Positions 18,626 to 28,186 of a DNA stretch of 64,000 nt are shown here, piece after piece. This DNA is from an uncultured Kiloniellaceae bacterium. GTDB lineage: Bacteria > Pseudomonadota > Alphaproteobacteria > Kiloniellales > Kiloniellaceae. The notes beneath the pieces are model-generated. The model searched no databases and had not been told where the DNA came from. It saw only the letters and a program-made list of their open reading frames with translations. A program made the translations under genes and the position numbers. How positions within the stretch are numbered: position 1 is the first letter of the stretch; each line of letters opens with the position of its first letter. The DNA lies in contig CANMQP010000005.1 in NCBI GenBank assembly GCA_947500035.1, positions 930,001 through 994,000 of the forward strand, given 5' to 3'.

Positions 18626-19422
18626 GCGATGTCAGCGACTGGTGGCGCACCTCGATCATAGACATGGCGCCGGGCCAAATTCGCATGCGCGGCCGCCCGA
18701 TCGAAGAGCTGATCGGCACCATCAGCCTGCCGCAAATGATCTGGCTGATGACCCGGGGCGACCTGCCCAATGATGCGCAGGCCAAACTCCTGGAATGCGC
18801 CCTGGTCGCCGCCGTCGATCACGGCCCGCAGGCCCCCTCCATCGCGGCGGCGCGCATGGCGGTGACCTGCGGGCTCGGCCTCAACGGCGCGCTGGCGTCG
18901 GCGGTCAACATGCTCGACGACGTCCACGGCGGTGCCGGTGAACAGGCCGTCGAGCTCTATCACCGGATTGACGCGGCCATAGACCAAGGATCCGGCCTCA
19001 CCGATGCGGTGGCAGCCGCTATCGCGCACTGGCAATCTGAAAGAAGCAAATATGTTCCAGGCTTCGGCCATCGCTTTCACAAGCCGCGCGATCCCCGCGC
19101 GCCGCGCCTGCTCGCGCTTGTCGAAGAGGCGGCAAAAGCCGGAACGGTATCCGGGCGTTTCGGGACCATCGCCCAGTCCGTTCAGGACTTCCTGGAGCAG
19201 AAGGCCTGCAAGCCGGTGCCCATGAACATCGACGGCGCAACAGCGGTGATCTTCGCCGAGTTGGGCTTTGCACCGCCCCTGGCCCGCGGCTTGTTCTGTC
19301 TCTCGCGCTCAATCGGCATCGTCGCCCATGCCTGGGAGCAGATGGAACAGGGCGGACGCAATAAAGGGCCGACACCGCCTGGATATCGCTGGACCTACGG
19401 GGGCAAAAATCCGATCGATTGA
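18622..19422 (+). CDS. Citryl-CoA lyase / short citrate-synthase-family protein
   Basis: A 266-residue protein of the citrate synthase superfamily, lacking the long N-terminal part of true citrate synthase and so matching stand-alone citryl-CoA lyase. Likely catalytic residues are present: His in DDVHGGAGEQ (about 112), His in VPGFGHRFHKPRDPRAPRL (about 149) and Asp in PMNIDGATAV (about 204). Family members split a CoA-activated citrate-like acid into acetyl-CoA and an oxo-acid. Coupling to a CoA-transferase that could make the CoA ester supports that reading. The true substrate (citrate or an analogue) cannot be told. Confidence 0.82.
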   Translation: MSDVSDWWRTSIIDMAPGQIRMRGRPIEELIGTISLPQMIWLMTRGDLPNDAQAKLLECALVAAVDHGPQAPSIAAARMAVTCGLGLNGALASAVNMLDDVHGGAGEQAVELYHRIDAAIDQGSGLTDAVAAAIAHWQSERSKYVPGFGHRFHKPRDPRAPRLLALVEEAAKAGTVSGRFGTIAQSVQDFLEQKACKPVPMNIDGATAVIFAELGFAPPLARGLFCLSRSIGIVAHAWEQMEQGGRNKGPTPPGYRWTYGGKNPID

Positions 19423-19513
19423 AGGCGAGAAAACCTGAGCTTCTTAAAAGCGCTCGTCCGGCACATTCAGCATAAGGCACATGTGGGAGTTTGAGGCGAT
19501 ATGCTGTATCGGC

Positions 19514-20290
19514 TTAAGCACCAGTCTTCTGGATCGCCCAGAGTGCCGGGACCACCGGGCCGTCCATCAGAGCAACTTCCTCAATCTGCCTGGCCACATA
19601 TTGTTCGATCTCCTCTTTGAGCTCCGGGTGCCGTTCCGTAAGGGCTGCGGCGCGCTTGGGGATGGTCTCCAGCGCGAGATCATTGAAGCGGCTTATGGCC
19701 GGGCTCTGTATCCGCCGGGCAACGATTGCATCGCCGGACTCTGTCAGCCCGGCCTCCATAGCTTCTTGTGCGGGATAAGCCTCATAATCCGCCGTTGGCG
19801 GCAAGCCGTCTTCCAGATAGCCATCGCCGATGATGATCCAGCCGCCATCGCGCACGACGGCGCGAAGCATGCTCACCGTCTTGGCGGAATCGCCAAGCAG
19901 CGGTCCGATGGCGATCATCAGAACGGCGTCATAGCGTGCCGATTGGGCAAGCGGCTCGCGCAGATCGGCCGCGATAAAGCTGCAGCGATGCCCCAGTCCG
20001 GCCTCTTTCGCCGACTGCCGCGCGATCTCGATGAATGGCGGATGACCGTCTACGCCCGTGACCTTCGCATCGAAAGCGCGCGCCACCCGGATGGCTATAT
20101 CGCCGCGCCCGCATCCGAGGTCCAGCACAGTGCCACCGTTTGGAAAGCCGACCTCTCTCAACATCTCTAAAACGTCGTCTTCCCCGCCGCTCAAGGACGG
20201 CAGGTCCTGAAGCAGATACGGCAAGTGCGGCAGCAGGCACTCCGGCGCCTCCATCGCGTAAGCCACTTCGCTCAGCAGGGTCTTCGTCAC
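19514..20290 (-). CDS. Class I SAM-dependent methyltransferase
   Basis: A 258-residue methyltransferase. Motif I VLDLGCGRGDIAIRVA (about 54-69) is followed by VTGVDGHPPFIEIAR and a motif IV in YDAVLMIAIGPLLGD. The short N-terminal helix bundle (ECLLPHLPYLLQDLPSL) resembles small-molecule methyltransferases. It is convergent with the citryl-CoA-lyase gene and has no operon partner; the 240 nt upstream of it are without a recognisable gene. Substrate unknown. Confidence 0.85.
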   Translation of the reverse strand: MTKTLLSEVAYAMEAPECLLPHLPYLLQDLPSLSGGEDDVLEMLREVGFPNGGTVLDLGCGRGDIAIRVARAFDAKVTGVDGHPPFIEIARQSAKEAGLGHRCSFIAADLREPLAQSARYDAVLMIAIGPLLGDSAKTVSMLRAVVRDGGWIIIGDGYLEDGLPPTADYEAYPAQEAMEAGLTESGDAIVARRIQSPAISRFNDLALETIPKRAAALTERHPELKEEIEQYVARQIEEVALMDGPVVPALWAIQKTGA

Positions 20291-20532
20291 AGTCGCTCTC
20301 CGTGCGCGCGTTACTCTTCGGGTTCAGATCCGCCCGTATGAGGCGGAACACATCGTGAAGGTCTCATTGTGGTGCAGAGACTCGACCCTGCGGAATCCTG
20401 CAGATTGCCGCATGCGCGCGTCGGGTCACGGATGGTCCTCCGCCATGCCTGAGCAGCGCACAGGATCGCCATGAAGAGAAGGCGGCCCGCAAGCTGGGGC
20501 CACGAAGAGCGACGTCACCCAGGCCGCTGACT

Positions 20533-21387
20533 TTACATGTTCTTTTCGAACTCGACGACGACCGAGCCGAATATGCCGAAGTCCGCATGAACGACGTCCC
20601 CGGGCTGTACCAGGTCCAAGCCGGTGCAAGTGCCCGTGGCGACAATTTCTCCAGCTCTGAGGTCCACGCGCCGATTGGACTGACGGTTCACGAGCCAGAG
20701 CAAGACGTTAAGCGGATTCCCCAAGGCCCGGCTGCCCGTCCCGCTTCCACGAAGATCGCCGTTGACCGTCATCGTGACGCCGTGCTCGCGTAAATCCTGT
20801 CCGGTGAATTTCATCCAGTTCCCAGTGACAAGCGCGATATTCACACCGCCGTCCGCGGTCGTAAGCAACCTGCCTTTGCCCTCAAGTCCACCGGAAAAGC
20901 GGGTTCCAACGACCTCGATCGCTCCGGCCACGCCATCGATTGCATCGGCAATTTCAGCCAGGCTGTACTGCTCAGCACGCCAGGGAAGATCCCGGCCAAT
21001 GCGAAAGCCGAACTCTCCCTCCACTGCGGGCATTTGCTCCGGAACAATCTTAATCCGGGCGGGGCTTTTCTGTACAAAGGGCGCCAAGAGAACGCCCATG
21101 CCGGGCTCGTCCGTAGAGAGGAGCCGCTGGGCCTCCTTGCTGGTCGAACCTACTTTGTAGCCGCATCGGGCTAACCCGCTCAGTTCCACGATAGCTTCCT
21201 GCACTTCATAGGCTTCACCGAGCGTCTTTGGCAGGTCACTTCTCGTGGCATCAAGGGTGTGCCCGAGGCGTCGCGCTTCCCAAAGCTCACGGGCCAGGTC
21301 GCTCAAAACATCCCCCGATAAAACTGCACTCACTCCAAACATCGTATTGAAAGCCTGGATGCCATTCAACGCTCCTCCGGCCGTCAA
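20533..21387 (-). CDS. 2-keto-4-pentenoate hydratase-like protein (FAH/MhpD superfamily)
   Basis: A 284-residue member of the fumarylacetoacetate hydrolase / 2-oxopent-4-enoate hydratase superfamily. It shows the MhpD-like N-terminus (TLGEAYEVQEAIVEL, CGYKVGSTSKEAQ), the metal-binding EGEFGFRIG (about 122-130), a GVAGAIEVVGTRF strand and the C-terminal LRAGEIVATGTCTGLDLVQPGD that closes the active site. No other aromatic-degradation gene is next to it. An ATG about 15 codons in (MFGVSAVLS) is an alternative start. Confidence 0.85.
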   Translation of the reverse strand: MTAGGALNGIQAFNTMFGVSAVLSGDVLSDLARELWEARRLGHTLDATRSDLPKTLGEAYEVQEAIVELSGLARCGYKVGSTSKEAQRLLSTDEPGMGVLLAPFVQKSPARIKIVPEQMPAVEGEFGFRIGRDLPWRAEQYSLAEIADAIDGVAGAIEVVGTRFSGGLEGKGRLLTTADGGVNIALVTGNWMKFTGQDLREHGVTMTVNGDLRGSGTGSRALGNPLNVLLWLVNRQSNRRVDLRAGEIVATGTCTGLDLVQPGDVVHADFGIFGSVVVEFEKNM

Positions 21388-21423
21388 GACGTGCGGTGGA
21401 ACTGAAGCTTCTGTAGGACGCAG

Positions 21424-21458
21424 TAAGACCTTGTCTTAAAAGACAAAAGCTTCTTACC
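21424..21458. other. Nested inverted repeat beside tRNA-Pro
   Basis: gtaaga / tcttac arms enclose ttgtct-taaa-agacaa, giving a nested 35-nt dyad. It lies 20 nt past the 3' end of tRNA-Pro on the minus strand and 36 nt upstream of the hydratase gene. It may terminate or process the tRNA transcript, or act as an operator. Confidence 0.4.
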
Positions 21459-21478
21459 GGACAGAAATTGAGAGAAGT

Positions 21479-21555
21479 TGGTCGGAGCGGCAGGATTCGA
21501 ACCTGCGACCCCTTGGCCCCCAGCCAAGTGCGCTACCAGACTGCGCCACGCTCCG
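21479..21555 (-). tRNA. tRNA-Pro (anticodon GGG), CCA encoded
   Basis: The 77-nt gene folds as a full cloverleaf. The acceptor arms CGGAGCG / CGCTCCG pair over 7 bp, the anticodon stem CTTGG / CCAAG holds the loop CTGGGGG with anticodon GGG, and the T arm is GCAGG-TTCGAAT-CCTGC. The discriminator A is followed by an encoded CCA. It reads codon CCC (and CCU by wobble). It lies downstream of the merR-ihfA group on the same strand, an order common in alphaproteobacteria. No integrated element is seen at its 3' end. Confidence 0.97.
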
Positions 21556-21758
21556 TACCGGAATTCTGGCGGAGCGTCTTGCGCTCCGGCCCTGCGAGCT
21601 GCAGGGAGGCTTTATATACTCTGGCGATATCGGCAACGCAATGGGCTGCAAAAGAAAATCTCATGCACGAAACGAGAAGGATAAGCGAGGCACTGATGCG
21701 CTGGCCACTCGCACAGGCAGGAGACGAGCCGCGACGGCGCAAAAGCCCTCAATGAGTC

Positions 21759-22160
21759 TCAGCGGCTTGCCGCCCGCAGCATGTCCCGCAGTTCGCTCAG
21801 TTCAGACAGGATGTCGTTAAGTTCGCTGGCCCTGGTCTTGGCGGCCGGCGGCGGTGTCAAGGGCAACTGAGCGGTTTCTTCAACCTCGGGCTCGAGTTTT
21901 CCGTGCCCCTCGCGAAGCAGCTTCTGGACGCCTTTGATGGTATAACCGTCGGTATAAAGCAGTTCGCGGATACGCCGCAAAAGATCAACATCTTCAGGAC
22001 GATAATAGCGTCTGCCGCCACCTCGCTTTAAGGGTTTGACTTGTGTGAACTTAGTCTCCCAAAACCTCAGGACGTGTTGAGGCACGTCCAGGTCTTCCGA
22101 AACCTCACTGATGGTTCGGAAGGCGGCGTGGGACTTACCGGCAGAACGGCTTGCAGGCAT
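21759..22160 (-). CDS. MerR-family regulator
   Basis: A 133-residue MerR-type protein. The N-terminal winged helix is plain in [20 protein letters not shown] and [21 protein letters not shown], with [20 protein letters not shown] completing the domain. A Pro/Glu-rich linker and a C-terminal coiled coil ([18 protein letters not shown]) follow, with no metal-binding Cys pattern, so it is a generic member. It sits between ihfA and tRNA-Pro, the conserved alphaproteobacterial place for this gene. Its targets are unknown. Confidence 0.9.
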   Translation of the reverse strand: MPASRSAGKSHAAFRTISEVSEDLDVPQHVLRFWETKFTQVKPLKRGGGRRYYRPEDVDLLRRIRELLYTDGYTIKGVQKLLREGHGKLEPEVEETAQLPLTPPPAAKTRASELNDILSELSELRDMLRAASR

Positions 22161-22225
22161 AAAAAGCGGGACTCCTTGTCGGCGCCCCCTATCTACGTCA
22201 ATGGCCCCTTACGGAAGACATTGCC

Positions 22226-22531
22226 CTACGACGACGACAGGGTTTTGTTTATTCGGTTTTTCAGCACATGCGAGGCACGAAACACCAAAACACGCCGTGG
22301 GAGAATGGGCACTTCTTCACCGGTTTTAGGATTGCGCCCGATACGTTGGCCCTTTTGCCGAACAGAGAAGCTTCCAAACGACGAAAGCTTCACCATTTCC
22401 CCTCGAACAAGAGCACTGGAAATTTCATTTAGTACCGTTTCCACGAGATCGGCAGACTCGTTTCGAGACAAACCGACTTCCTGGTAAACAGCTTCGCTCA
22501 AATCGGCGCGAGTTATTGTCGCCTCGGCCAT
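22226..22531 (-). CDS. ihfA: Integration host factor subunit alpha
   Basis: A 101-residue HU/IHF family protein. IHF is a heterodimer that binds and sharply bends DNA in recombination, replication and transcription. [20 protein letters not shown] is the helical dimerisation part, and [21 protein letters not shown] with [10 protein letters not shown] makes the DNA-clasping arm. The conserved Pro is present in the RNPKTG arm tip. The order fabH-ihfA-merR supports alpha rather than beta subunit or HU. Confidence 0.95.
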   Translation of the reverse strand: MAEATITRADLSEAVYQEVGLSRNESADLVETVLNEISSALVRGEMVKLSSFGSFSVRQKGQRIGRNPKTGEEVPILPRRVLVFRASHVLKNRINKTLSSS

Positions 22532-22700
22532 TAGTCCCCTCCACTCCCCATTTTTTTCACGTTACCCCATCGCTCTCAAATCGTCAAACATTCAACGACT
22601 ACTGATGGATGGGCGCCAAACTTTACACAGCTTCGCACCAAGTATGGTTAAGAGATTTACTTTGCAACAGTAATAGTAAGTCGCACACGCAACTGCCGGT

Positions 22701-23675
22701 CTACCAGCGGACCAGCGCGGAGCCCCAGGTGAAACCACCGCCCATGGCCTCCATCAGCACCAGATCTCCCGCTTTGATGCGACCGTCCCTGGTCGCCTCT
22801 ACCAGCGCAAGTGGTATCGACGCCGCCGAGGTATTGGCATGCTTATCAACTGTTTTGACGACTCGGTCATCGGGAAGTTTTAAACGCCGCCCCATGGATT
22901 CGATGATGCGCAGGTTCGCCTGATGCGGCACCAGCCAGTCGATATCTTCGGCCGTCAGGTTATTCGTCTCCAGGGCTGTATCGATCGCTTCGGCCATCCG
23001 GACCACGGCGTGGCGGAAGACCTCCTTGCCTTCCATGCGCAGGTGACCTGCCGTTCCCGTCGTCGAGGGCCCGCCATCCACGTAAAGCGCATCGCGATGA
23101 CGTCCGTCGGAATAGATGTGCGTCGAGAGGATCCCGCGGTCGTCGGTCGTCCCGGCCCCCTCTTCCGCCGAGAGCACCACGGCGCCGGCGCCGTCGCCGA
23201 ACAGCACGCAGGTTCCGCGGTCTTCCCAATCGAGAATGCGGGAGAAAGTTTCCGCACCGATCACGATGGCGGTCTTGGCCTGGCCGCAACGGATAAAGTT
23301 ATCCGCGATCGACATGGCATAGATAAAGCCGCTGCAGACCGCCTGAACGTCAAAGGCCGCGCCTCTGACCATGCCAAGACCTTCTTGAATACGGGTCGCG
23401 GTTGCGGGAAAGGTGTCGTCCGGCGTCGCCGTGGCGCAAATCACCAGATCCACGTCTTCGGCGCTCATACCGGCATCGTTCAGGGCATCTTTCGCCGCCT
23501 TGATGCCCAGGTGGGACGTATATTCCCCTTCCGCCGCAATCCGGCGCTCCCGGATACCGGTTCTCTGAGCGATCCATTCGTCGGAGGTATCGATGCGCTG
23601 AGCCAGTTCGGCGTTCGTGATTCTCTTTGCGGGAAGATAGGACCCGCAGCCCTTCACCTGAGATCTGATGGTCAT
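22701..23675 (-). CDS. fabH: Beta-ketoacyl-ACP synthase III
   Basis: FabH condenses acetyl-CoA with malonyl-ACP to start fatty acid synthesis. The 324-residue protein has the full triad: Cys in [12 protein letters not shown] (about 113), His in [11 protein letters not shown] (about 250) and Asn in [12 protein letters not shown] (about 280). The N-terminal [15 protein letters not shown] and [10 protein letters not shown] are typical. It follows plsX by about 17 nt and leads into ihfA, the usual lipid-synthesis gene order. Confidence 0.97.
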   Translation of the reverse strand: MTIRSQVKGCGSYLPAKRITNAELAQRIDTSDEWIAQRTGIRERRIAAEGEYTSHLGIKAAKDALNDAGMSAEDVDLVICATATPDDTFPATATRIQEGLGMVRGAAFDVQAVCSGFIYAMSIADNFIRCGQAKTAIVIGAETFSRILDWEDRGTCVLFGDGAGAVVLSAEEGAGTTDDRGILSTHIYSDGRHRDALYVDGGPSTTGTAGHLRMEGKEVFRHAVVRMAEAIDTALETNNLTAEDIDWLVPHQANLRIIESMGRRLKLPDDRVVKTVDKHANTSAASIPLALVEATRDGRIKAGDLVLMEAMGGGFTWGSALVRW

Positions 23676-23692
23676 GCTAACCCGATGGTTTA

Positions 23693-24757
23693 TTAGACAG
23701 CGGCCGCCTGCGCTTCCGGTTCCTGGCGAGTGAGGGTCGAGAAGTCCGCCTGAATTTTCTCGATAACCCCGTGGTTTGCCATATCGATCGCGACGCCGAT
23801 GGCATTGGCAAAACCGAGAGCGTCGGTTCCGCCATGGCTCTTGACCGCGATCCCGTTCAGACCGAGGAAAATCGCACCGTTGTAAACCCGGGGATCGACC
23901 CGCTTGCGCAGCTTGCGCATGGCCGAGCGCGCCAGAACATAACCGATGCCCGCAAAGAGTGAACTCTTGAAGGTCTGGCGGACATACTCATTGATCAGCT
24001 TGGCGGTGCCTTCTGCGGTCTTCAACGCAATGTTACCGGTGAAACCGTCGGTGACGATCACGTCGACGCTGCCTTTGGCGATGTCATCGCCTTCCACGAA
24101 TCCGACAAACTCGCCGGGCAGATTGGCGCGGCGCAGGATTGCGCTGGCGTCCTGCAGGTACTCGTGCCCTTTGATGTCTTCCGAGCCGACGTTCAAGATG
24201 CCGTAGGAGGGCTGCAGGATCCCCAGGACACAGCGGGCAAAGACATTCCCCATGACCGCGAAGTCGACAATATTGTCCGCATCGCAGTTCAGGTTCGCGC
24301 CCAAATCCAGCATCACCGATTCGCCGCGTAAGGTCGGGAAGAAGGATGCAATCGCCGGCCGATCGACCCCGGGAAGGGTCTTGAGCACGAACTTGGCCAT
24401 GGCCATCAGCGCGCCAGTGTTGCCGGCGGAGACGACGCCGGAGGCATTGCCGTCCTGCACCGCGTTGATCGCCAGGCGCATACTGGACTTTCGCCCGGCA
24501 CGCAGCGCCACGGACGGCTTGTCGCCGCTGCGCACCACATCGTCGGTATGAATAAGCGTGGTTACCGCCTTCAGACGTTCCGAGCGATCAAGCAGAGGAC
24601 CGACTTCGTCCTCACGCCCGTACATCAGAAAATCGACTTCGGGGAAACGTTCGCATGCCATTTCGGCACCATCAACGACTACGCGGGGTGCTGAATCTCC
24701 CCCCATCGCATCAAGTGCTATGGTCAAACGGTCGCTCACAAAACCTACTTTCGCCAC
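23693..24757 (-). CDS. plsX: Phosphate acyltransferase PlsX
   Basis: PlsX makes acyl-phosphate from acyl-ACP for the PlsY step of phospholipid synthesis. The protein (354 residues from the GTG at 24757) has [53 protein letters not shown] and [21 protein letters not shown] second GTG six codons in (SDRLTIALD) is closer to the family start and may be the real one. It lies between rpmF and fabH in one minus-strand group. Confidence 0.96.
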   Translation of the reverse strand: MAKVGFVSDRLTIALDAMGGDSAPRVVVDGAEMACERFPEVDFLMYGREDEVGPLLDRSERLKAVTTLIHTDDVVRSGDKPSVALRAGRKSSMRLAINAVQDGNASGVVSAGNTGALMAMAKFVLKTLPGVDRPAIASFFPTLRGESVMLDLGANLNCDADNIVDFAVMGNVFARCVLGILQPSYGILNVGSEDIKGHEYLQDASAILRRANLPGEFVGFVEGDDIAKGSVDVIVTDGFTGNIALKTAEGTAKLINEYVRQTFKSSLFAGIGYVLARSAMRKLRKRVDPRVYNGAIFLGLNGIAVKSHGGTDALGFANAIGVAIDMANHGVIEKIQADFSTLTRQEPEAQAAAV

Positions 24758-24802
24758 ACGTCAACAAGGACAATCGGCAAATTCAACGGTGCTGCAACCG
24801 CA

Positions 24803-24982
24803 CTAAGCTTCGACCTCGGCGACTTCACGTCCGTCATAGTGTCCGCAAGACGCGCATACGTGGTGCGGTCTCTTCAGTTCACCACAGTTTGAGCACTCAT
24901 GATAGCTGTTTGATGCGAGCGCATCATGGGCACGGCGCATGTTGCGGCGCGACGGGGAAATCTTACTCTTTGGAACAGCCAT
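24803..24982 (-). CDS. rpmF: 50S ribosomal protein L32
   Basis: A 59-residue protein starting [20 protein letters not shown], the universal L32 N-terminus. A zinc-ribbon pattern [18 protein letters not shown] (about 33-50) with four Cys is intact, so this is the zinc-bound form. It precedes plsX and follows a DUF177 gene, an arrangement shared across many bacteria that links ribosome and lipid synthesis. Confidence 0.97.
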   Translation of the reverse strand: MAVPKSKISPSRRNMRRAHDALASNSYHECSNCGELKRPHHVCASCGHYDGREVAEVEA

Positions 24983-25081
24983 AGTTCTCTATCCATCTTT
25001 CACAGGGCTATCAACGGGCCGGCGGATGAGCGCGGAGCCGTTTCATAGCTAAATTATAGTCTTGCGGCAAGCCCGACCGGT

Positions 25082-25720
25082 CTAATCTTTACCGTCTTTT
25101 TCACCGCTTTTCAGTGCTTCGAGAACCGCGAAGGGATTAACCTTCCCGGCACTCCCGCTTGTCTCGTCGTCATCACTTTCGGCGCCATCCGGACCACCGG
25201 AAGAAAAAACCTCTCCCTCGGATGCCAGGCCCTGCGCCCTGGGGTAGGGGCTTATCGCCACGGAGAGTTGCTGCGCAACCGCCTCTCCAACGTCTATGCC
25301 CCTTGGCCCCGCAGGTTCCGGCGGATCATCGGCCTCCGGGTCAATCATAACCTCCAACCCGGCGCTCTCCGCCGAGTCCAGGGCAGCTTGGGCCGGATCC
25401 AGCGTAAAGCGCAGAACAAACTGCTCCTCCAGCGTTTCGGTCACCGGCTCCAGTGTCACCACGCAAGGCTGCTCAACTTCCGCCTTTAGCCGGCCTTCAA
25501 GCACGACAATGTGACTTCGGCCCTTCCGGCGCAAAACAACGTCGGCGGTAACATCTCGAACAGCTGTCACCCCAAAGCGTTGCGCCAGAGCGGCAGATTC
25601 CTCCGTATTAGGAGAAAAACTGCGTTCAATAACCCCCGGTTTCAAGTCTTCGGCCGTGACCAAACGGCTAAATTCGACAGAATCCTGCCCGTCACCGGCT
25701 TCCACAGAGTCCGCTTTCAC
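25082..25720 (-). CDS. DUF177 (YceD-like) protein
   Basis: A 212-residue protein of the DUF177 / YceD family, linked in other bacteria to 23S rRNA accumulation and always near rpmF. The central VRDVTADVVLRRKGRSHIVV, LEGRLKAEVEQPCVVTLEPV and EEQFVLRFT (about 55-107) carry the family pattern, and the C-terminal GSAGKVNPFAVLEALKSGEK is typical. The start is a GTG; no upstream ATG is in frame. The gene is co-directional with rpmF after a 99-nt gap. Confidence 0.9.
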   Translation of the reverse strand: MKADSVEAGDGQDSVEFSRLVTAEDLKPGVIERSFSPNTEESAALAQRFGVTAVRDVTADVVLRRKGRSHIVVLEGRLKAEVEQPCVVTLEPVTETLEEQFVLRFTLDPAQAALDSAESAGLEVMIDPEADDPPEPAGPRGIDVGEAVAQQLSVAISPYPRAQGLASEGEVFSSGGPDGAESDDDETSGSAGKVNPFAVLEALKSGEKDGKD

Positions 25721-25870
25721 CGCTACGCCTTTGAATTTATCCGCAGAAAGCGGCGCACATTAGGGGGACAGCCTATCCCGGTCAACGCCTTTTTACCGCT
25801 GATTTCAGAAGAAAACCAACGACTCGGGCATCAAGGCCCCATCGGTCCGGTTTCGCGTGGAAATTCGCGC

Positions 25871-26434
25871 TCAGGCCGCGGTTCCCGATCCAGGCAGGTC
25901 TTCGGGAGGCCTTGGAAATACCACACTGCCCTGCAGCAACTGCTCCATGTCCTGCCCGGCAAGCTCCGCCGCAACCGTCTTCGCATAGGCCGCAACGGCA
26001 TCGAGCTGCGCCGGACTGGCCTCAGTCGTGCCGAAGAGGTTGCGCTCCAATGCTGCCTTGAGGGCTGCATCGCCCTCCTTTAGGCCCGATTCGTAGGCTG
26101 AAATCCGGCCATAAAAGGCCTGCACCATGGTTTTGATCCTAGTGCCGACCCCAACATCGCCCACCCCCATCTCGCGCAGACTCAGGTCCATGTCCATGAA
26201 GAGCAGGTCAAACAGGGCCTGCGACAGATCTGAGCTTCGTTGAGGTTCCTTCTTAAGGCGGTTCATAACCAGAAAAGCATGCAAAACGATCAGATCGAAA
26301 CGCCCGTCAACGCTGTCCGGAACGCCGCAACGGTCATAGAATACCGGTTGGCGTGCCTGCAGAACGACCGATTCGTAAAGCGCCCGCGCTGGCCCTTCCA
26401 GGGGATCCCGGCCAAAAAACCTGCCTAAAACCAT
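25871..26434 (-). CDS. Ubiquinol-cytochrome c chaperone family protein
   Basis: A 187-residue protein of the CBP3/UQCC1-like chaperone family, which in mitochondria aids assembly of the bc1 complex; the role in alphaproteobacteria is inferred. Features are the start MVLGRFFGRD, PARALYESVVLQARQPVFYD, DSVDGRFDLIVLHAFLVMNR and LFMDMDLSLREMGVGDVGVG. The frame is open from 26470, but the ATG at 26434, with aaggtagag about 10 nt before it, fits the family start. It is divergent from bamE and precedes the DUF177 gene. Confidence 0.88.
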   Translation of the reverse strand: MVLGRFFGRDPLEGPARALYESVVLQARQPVFYDRCGVPDSVDGRFDLIVLHAFLVMNRLKKEPQRSSDLSQALFDLLFMDMDLSLREMGVGDVGVGTRIKTMVQAFYGRISAYESGLKEGDAALKAALERNLFGTTEASPAQLDAVAAYAKTVAAELAGQDMEQLLQGSVVFPRPPEDLPGSGTAA

Positions 26435-26629
26435 GATTTCTCTACCTTGGCACTGGGTTTCACGCTTCACGCGGCGGCGGCGACGCGATATAAAGCGAAC
26501 GGAATTATTGAAATGCCTGTCTTTGCCTCCTTTATCAAGATTCGTGAGACGGGGGCAAACCGGCTAAAAATACGAAGATAGGGCTGGCAGCTCTTTTTCA
26601 ACCCGTTTGTGAATTGACCGGCGAAACCA

Positions 26630-27136
26630 ATGCGACGCAAAACACACAAAATCTCTGGATCAACACGTGCTGCCTTCATGGCCTCGAGCTGTGCGGTCGG
26701 ACTGCTTCTGCTCTCCGGCTGTTCGAACAATATCCAGGTTCGCGGCAACCTGCCCGATCCCGAAATCGTTGGAGAGATCGAGACCGGAGTCCATTCGCGG
26801 CGTCAGGTCGCCGAACGCCTCGGGTCGCCCTCCGCCATTTCGACTTTCGAAGACCGCAAATGGTACTACGTCGGTCAAAAGACCACGCAGTTTGCCTTCT
26901 TTGAACCCGAGGTCCTGGAACGCAATGTCCTGGTCGTTACCTTTGACGGCACCGGGAAAGTCGATGAAACCAAGGCTTACACGCTGGCGGATGGACAGGT
27001 CGTGGATGTTGTAAGCCGGACGACACCGACCGAAGGCCGAGAACTGACGCTGTTGCAGCAGATCTTCGGCAACCTCGGCAGCAACGTTCCCGGTTCCATT
27101 CTCGGCGGCGGAACCGAGAGCCAGCGGCCAAGGTAA
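26630..27136 (+). CDS. bamE: BamE (SmpA/OmlA) outer-membrane assembly lipoprotein
   Basis: BamE is a lipoprotein of the BAM complex that inserts beta-barrel proteins into the outer membrane. The 168-residue precursor has a lipobox VGLLLLSGCSNN with Cys at about 31. The mature domain has EIETGVHSRRQVAERLGSPS, then the beta strands ISTFEDRKWYYVGQ and VLERNVLVVTFDGTGKVDE typical of SmpA/OmlA. It is divergent from the ubiquinol-cytochrome c chaperone gene, a frequent alphaproteobacterial pairing. Confidence 0.93.
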   Translation: MRRKTHKISGSTRAAFMASSCAVGLLLLSGCSNNIQVRGNLPDPEIVGEIETGVHSRRQVAERLGSPSAISTFEDRKWYYVGQKTTQFAFFEPEVLERNVLVVTFDGTGKVDETKAYTLADGQVVDVVSRTTPTEGRELTLLQQIFGNLGSNVPGSILGGGTESQRPR

Positions 27137-27213
27137 GTCCTTCAAAAAAAGCCGCGGGAAAGTCCTTTAGGGAAAAGCGCCCACGGCGATTGTCCTGACC
27201 TGGTCAAGGATGC

Positions 27214-28074
27214 TTAGACGGCATTAAGCGGTATCTTCAGATAGGAGATTCCGTTGCTCTCTTCCTTCGGCAGCGCACCGGCCCGGATATTGACCTGAAT
27301 TGATGGCAGCAACAGCTCCGGCATACTGAGGCAGGCATCCCGCTCGGTCCGAAAACCGATAAACTCCTCCCGGCTTCGGTTCGCGCCGACGTGAATGTTC
27401 TCCGCCCGCTGTTTTGCAACAGTGGTCTCCCAGGCATACGCCCGGCCGTTCGGGCCGTAGTCATGACACATGAAGAGCCGGGTTTCGTCCGGCAGCGCCA
27501 GAATACGATGGATGGAATCGTAAAGGACACTGGCGTCACCTCCAGGAAAGTCGACGCGTGCGGTCCCGAAGTCCGGCATAAAGAGCGTATCCCCCACGAA
27601 GGCGGCATCCCCGAAAAGGTATGTGACGCAGGCGGGCGTATGACCGGGCGTCCAAAGAACCCTGCCCTCGAGTTTGCCCAGTTTGAACCGCGCCTCATCT
27701 TCGAAGAGCCGGTCAAACTGCGAGCCATCGACCGGGAAAGACGCTTCCAGGTGATAGAGGTCCTTAAAGACAGACTGCACGGCCACGATGTTGGCGCCCA
27801 CACCGATGCTGCTGCCGAGCTTTCCCTTCAGGTAGCTGCCGGCTGAGAGGTGATCCGCATGCGCATGAGTCTCGAGGATCCACTCCACCTTGAGGTTCTC
27901 GCCACGAACATAAGCGAGGATCGCATCGGCTGCAGTGGTCGCCGTCCTGCCGGCTTTAGGGTCATAGTCCAGCACCGGATCAATAATTGCACAGGCCGGT
28001 CCATCAGCTTCGGCAACCACATAGCTGACCGTGTTGGTTCCGTCATGGAAAAACCCCTTCACCCTCGGGTTCAT
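27214..28074 (-). CDS. MBL-fold hydrolase, persulfide dioxygenase (Blh) type
   Basis: A 286-residue metallo-beta-lactamase-fold protein. The motif ETHAHADHLSAGSYLK (about 69-84) supplies the metal ligands, and WTPGHTPACVTY, FVGDTLFMPDFGTAR and LFMCHDYGPNG complete the site. DFGTARVDFPGG and the length match the ETHE1/Blh persulfide dioxygenase group, which oxidises glutathione persulfide in sulfide detoxification, rather than glyoxalase II. No rhodanese fusion and no BigR-like regulator are adjacent. An AT-rich leader (about 28095-28140) may hold its promoter. Confidence 0.85.
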   Translation of the reverse strand: MNPRVKGFFHDGTNTVSYVVAEADGPACAIIDPVLDYDPKAGRTATTAADAILAYVRGENLKVEWILETHAHADHLSAGSYLKGKLGSSIGVGANIVAVQSVFKDLYHLEASFPVDGSQFDRLFEDEARFKLGKLEGRVLWTPGHTPACVTYLFGDAAFVGDTLFMPDFGTARVDFPGGDASVLYDSIHRILALPDETRLFMCHDYGPNGRAYAWETTVAKQRAENIHVGANRSREEFIGFRTERDACLSMPELLLPSIQVNIRAGALPKEESNGISYLKIPLNAV

Positions 28075-28156
28075 GCAATCACTCCCAGTTAGCTGTTCTG
28101 ATATTCAACACATATGTTCTCTTTTGCAGAGGCATCAATGCAAATCATTTTGAAGA

Positions 28157-28181
28157 CCCCCGGTTTCCCGAAACCAGGGAG
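28157..28181. other. Second hairpin in the hppA-MBL gap
   Basis: ccccggtttc / gaaaccaggg pair around a short loop next to the hppA terminator. It lies in the leader region of the downstream MBL gene. It could be a back-up terminator or a leader structure. Confidence 0.35.
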
Positions 28182-28186
28182 CCCTT

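Noticed and set aside
21479-21758. tRNA-Pro as an integration site
   Set aside because: No integrase, no repeated tRNA 3' end and ordinary housekeeping genes on both sides.
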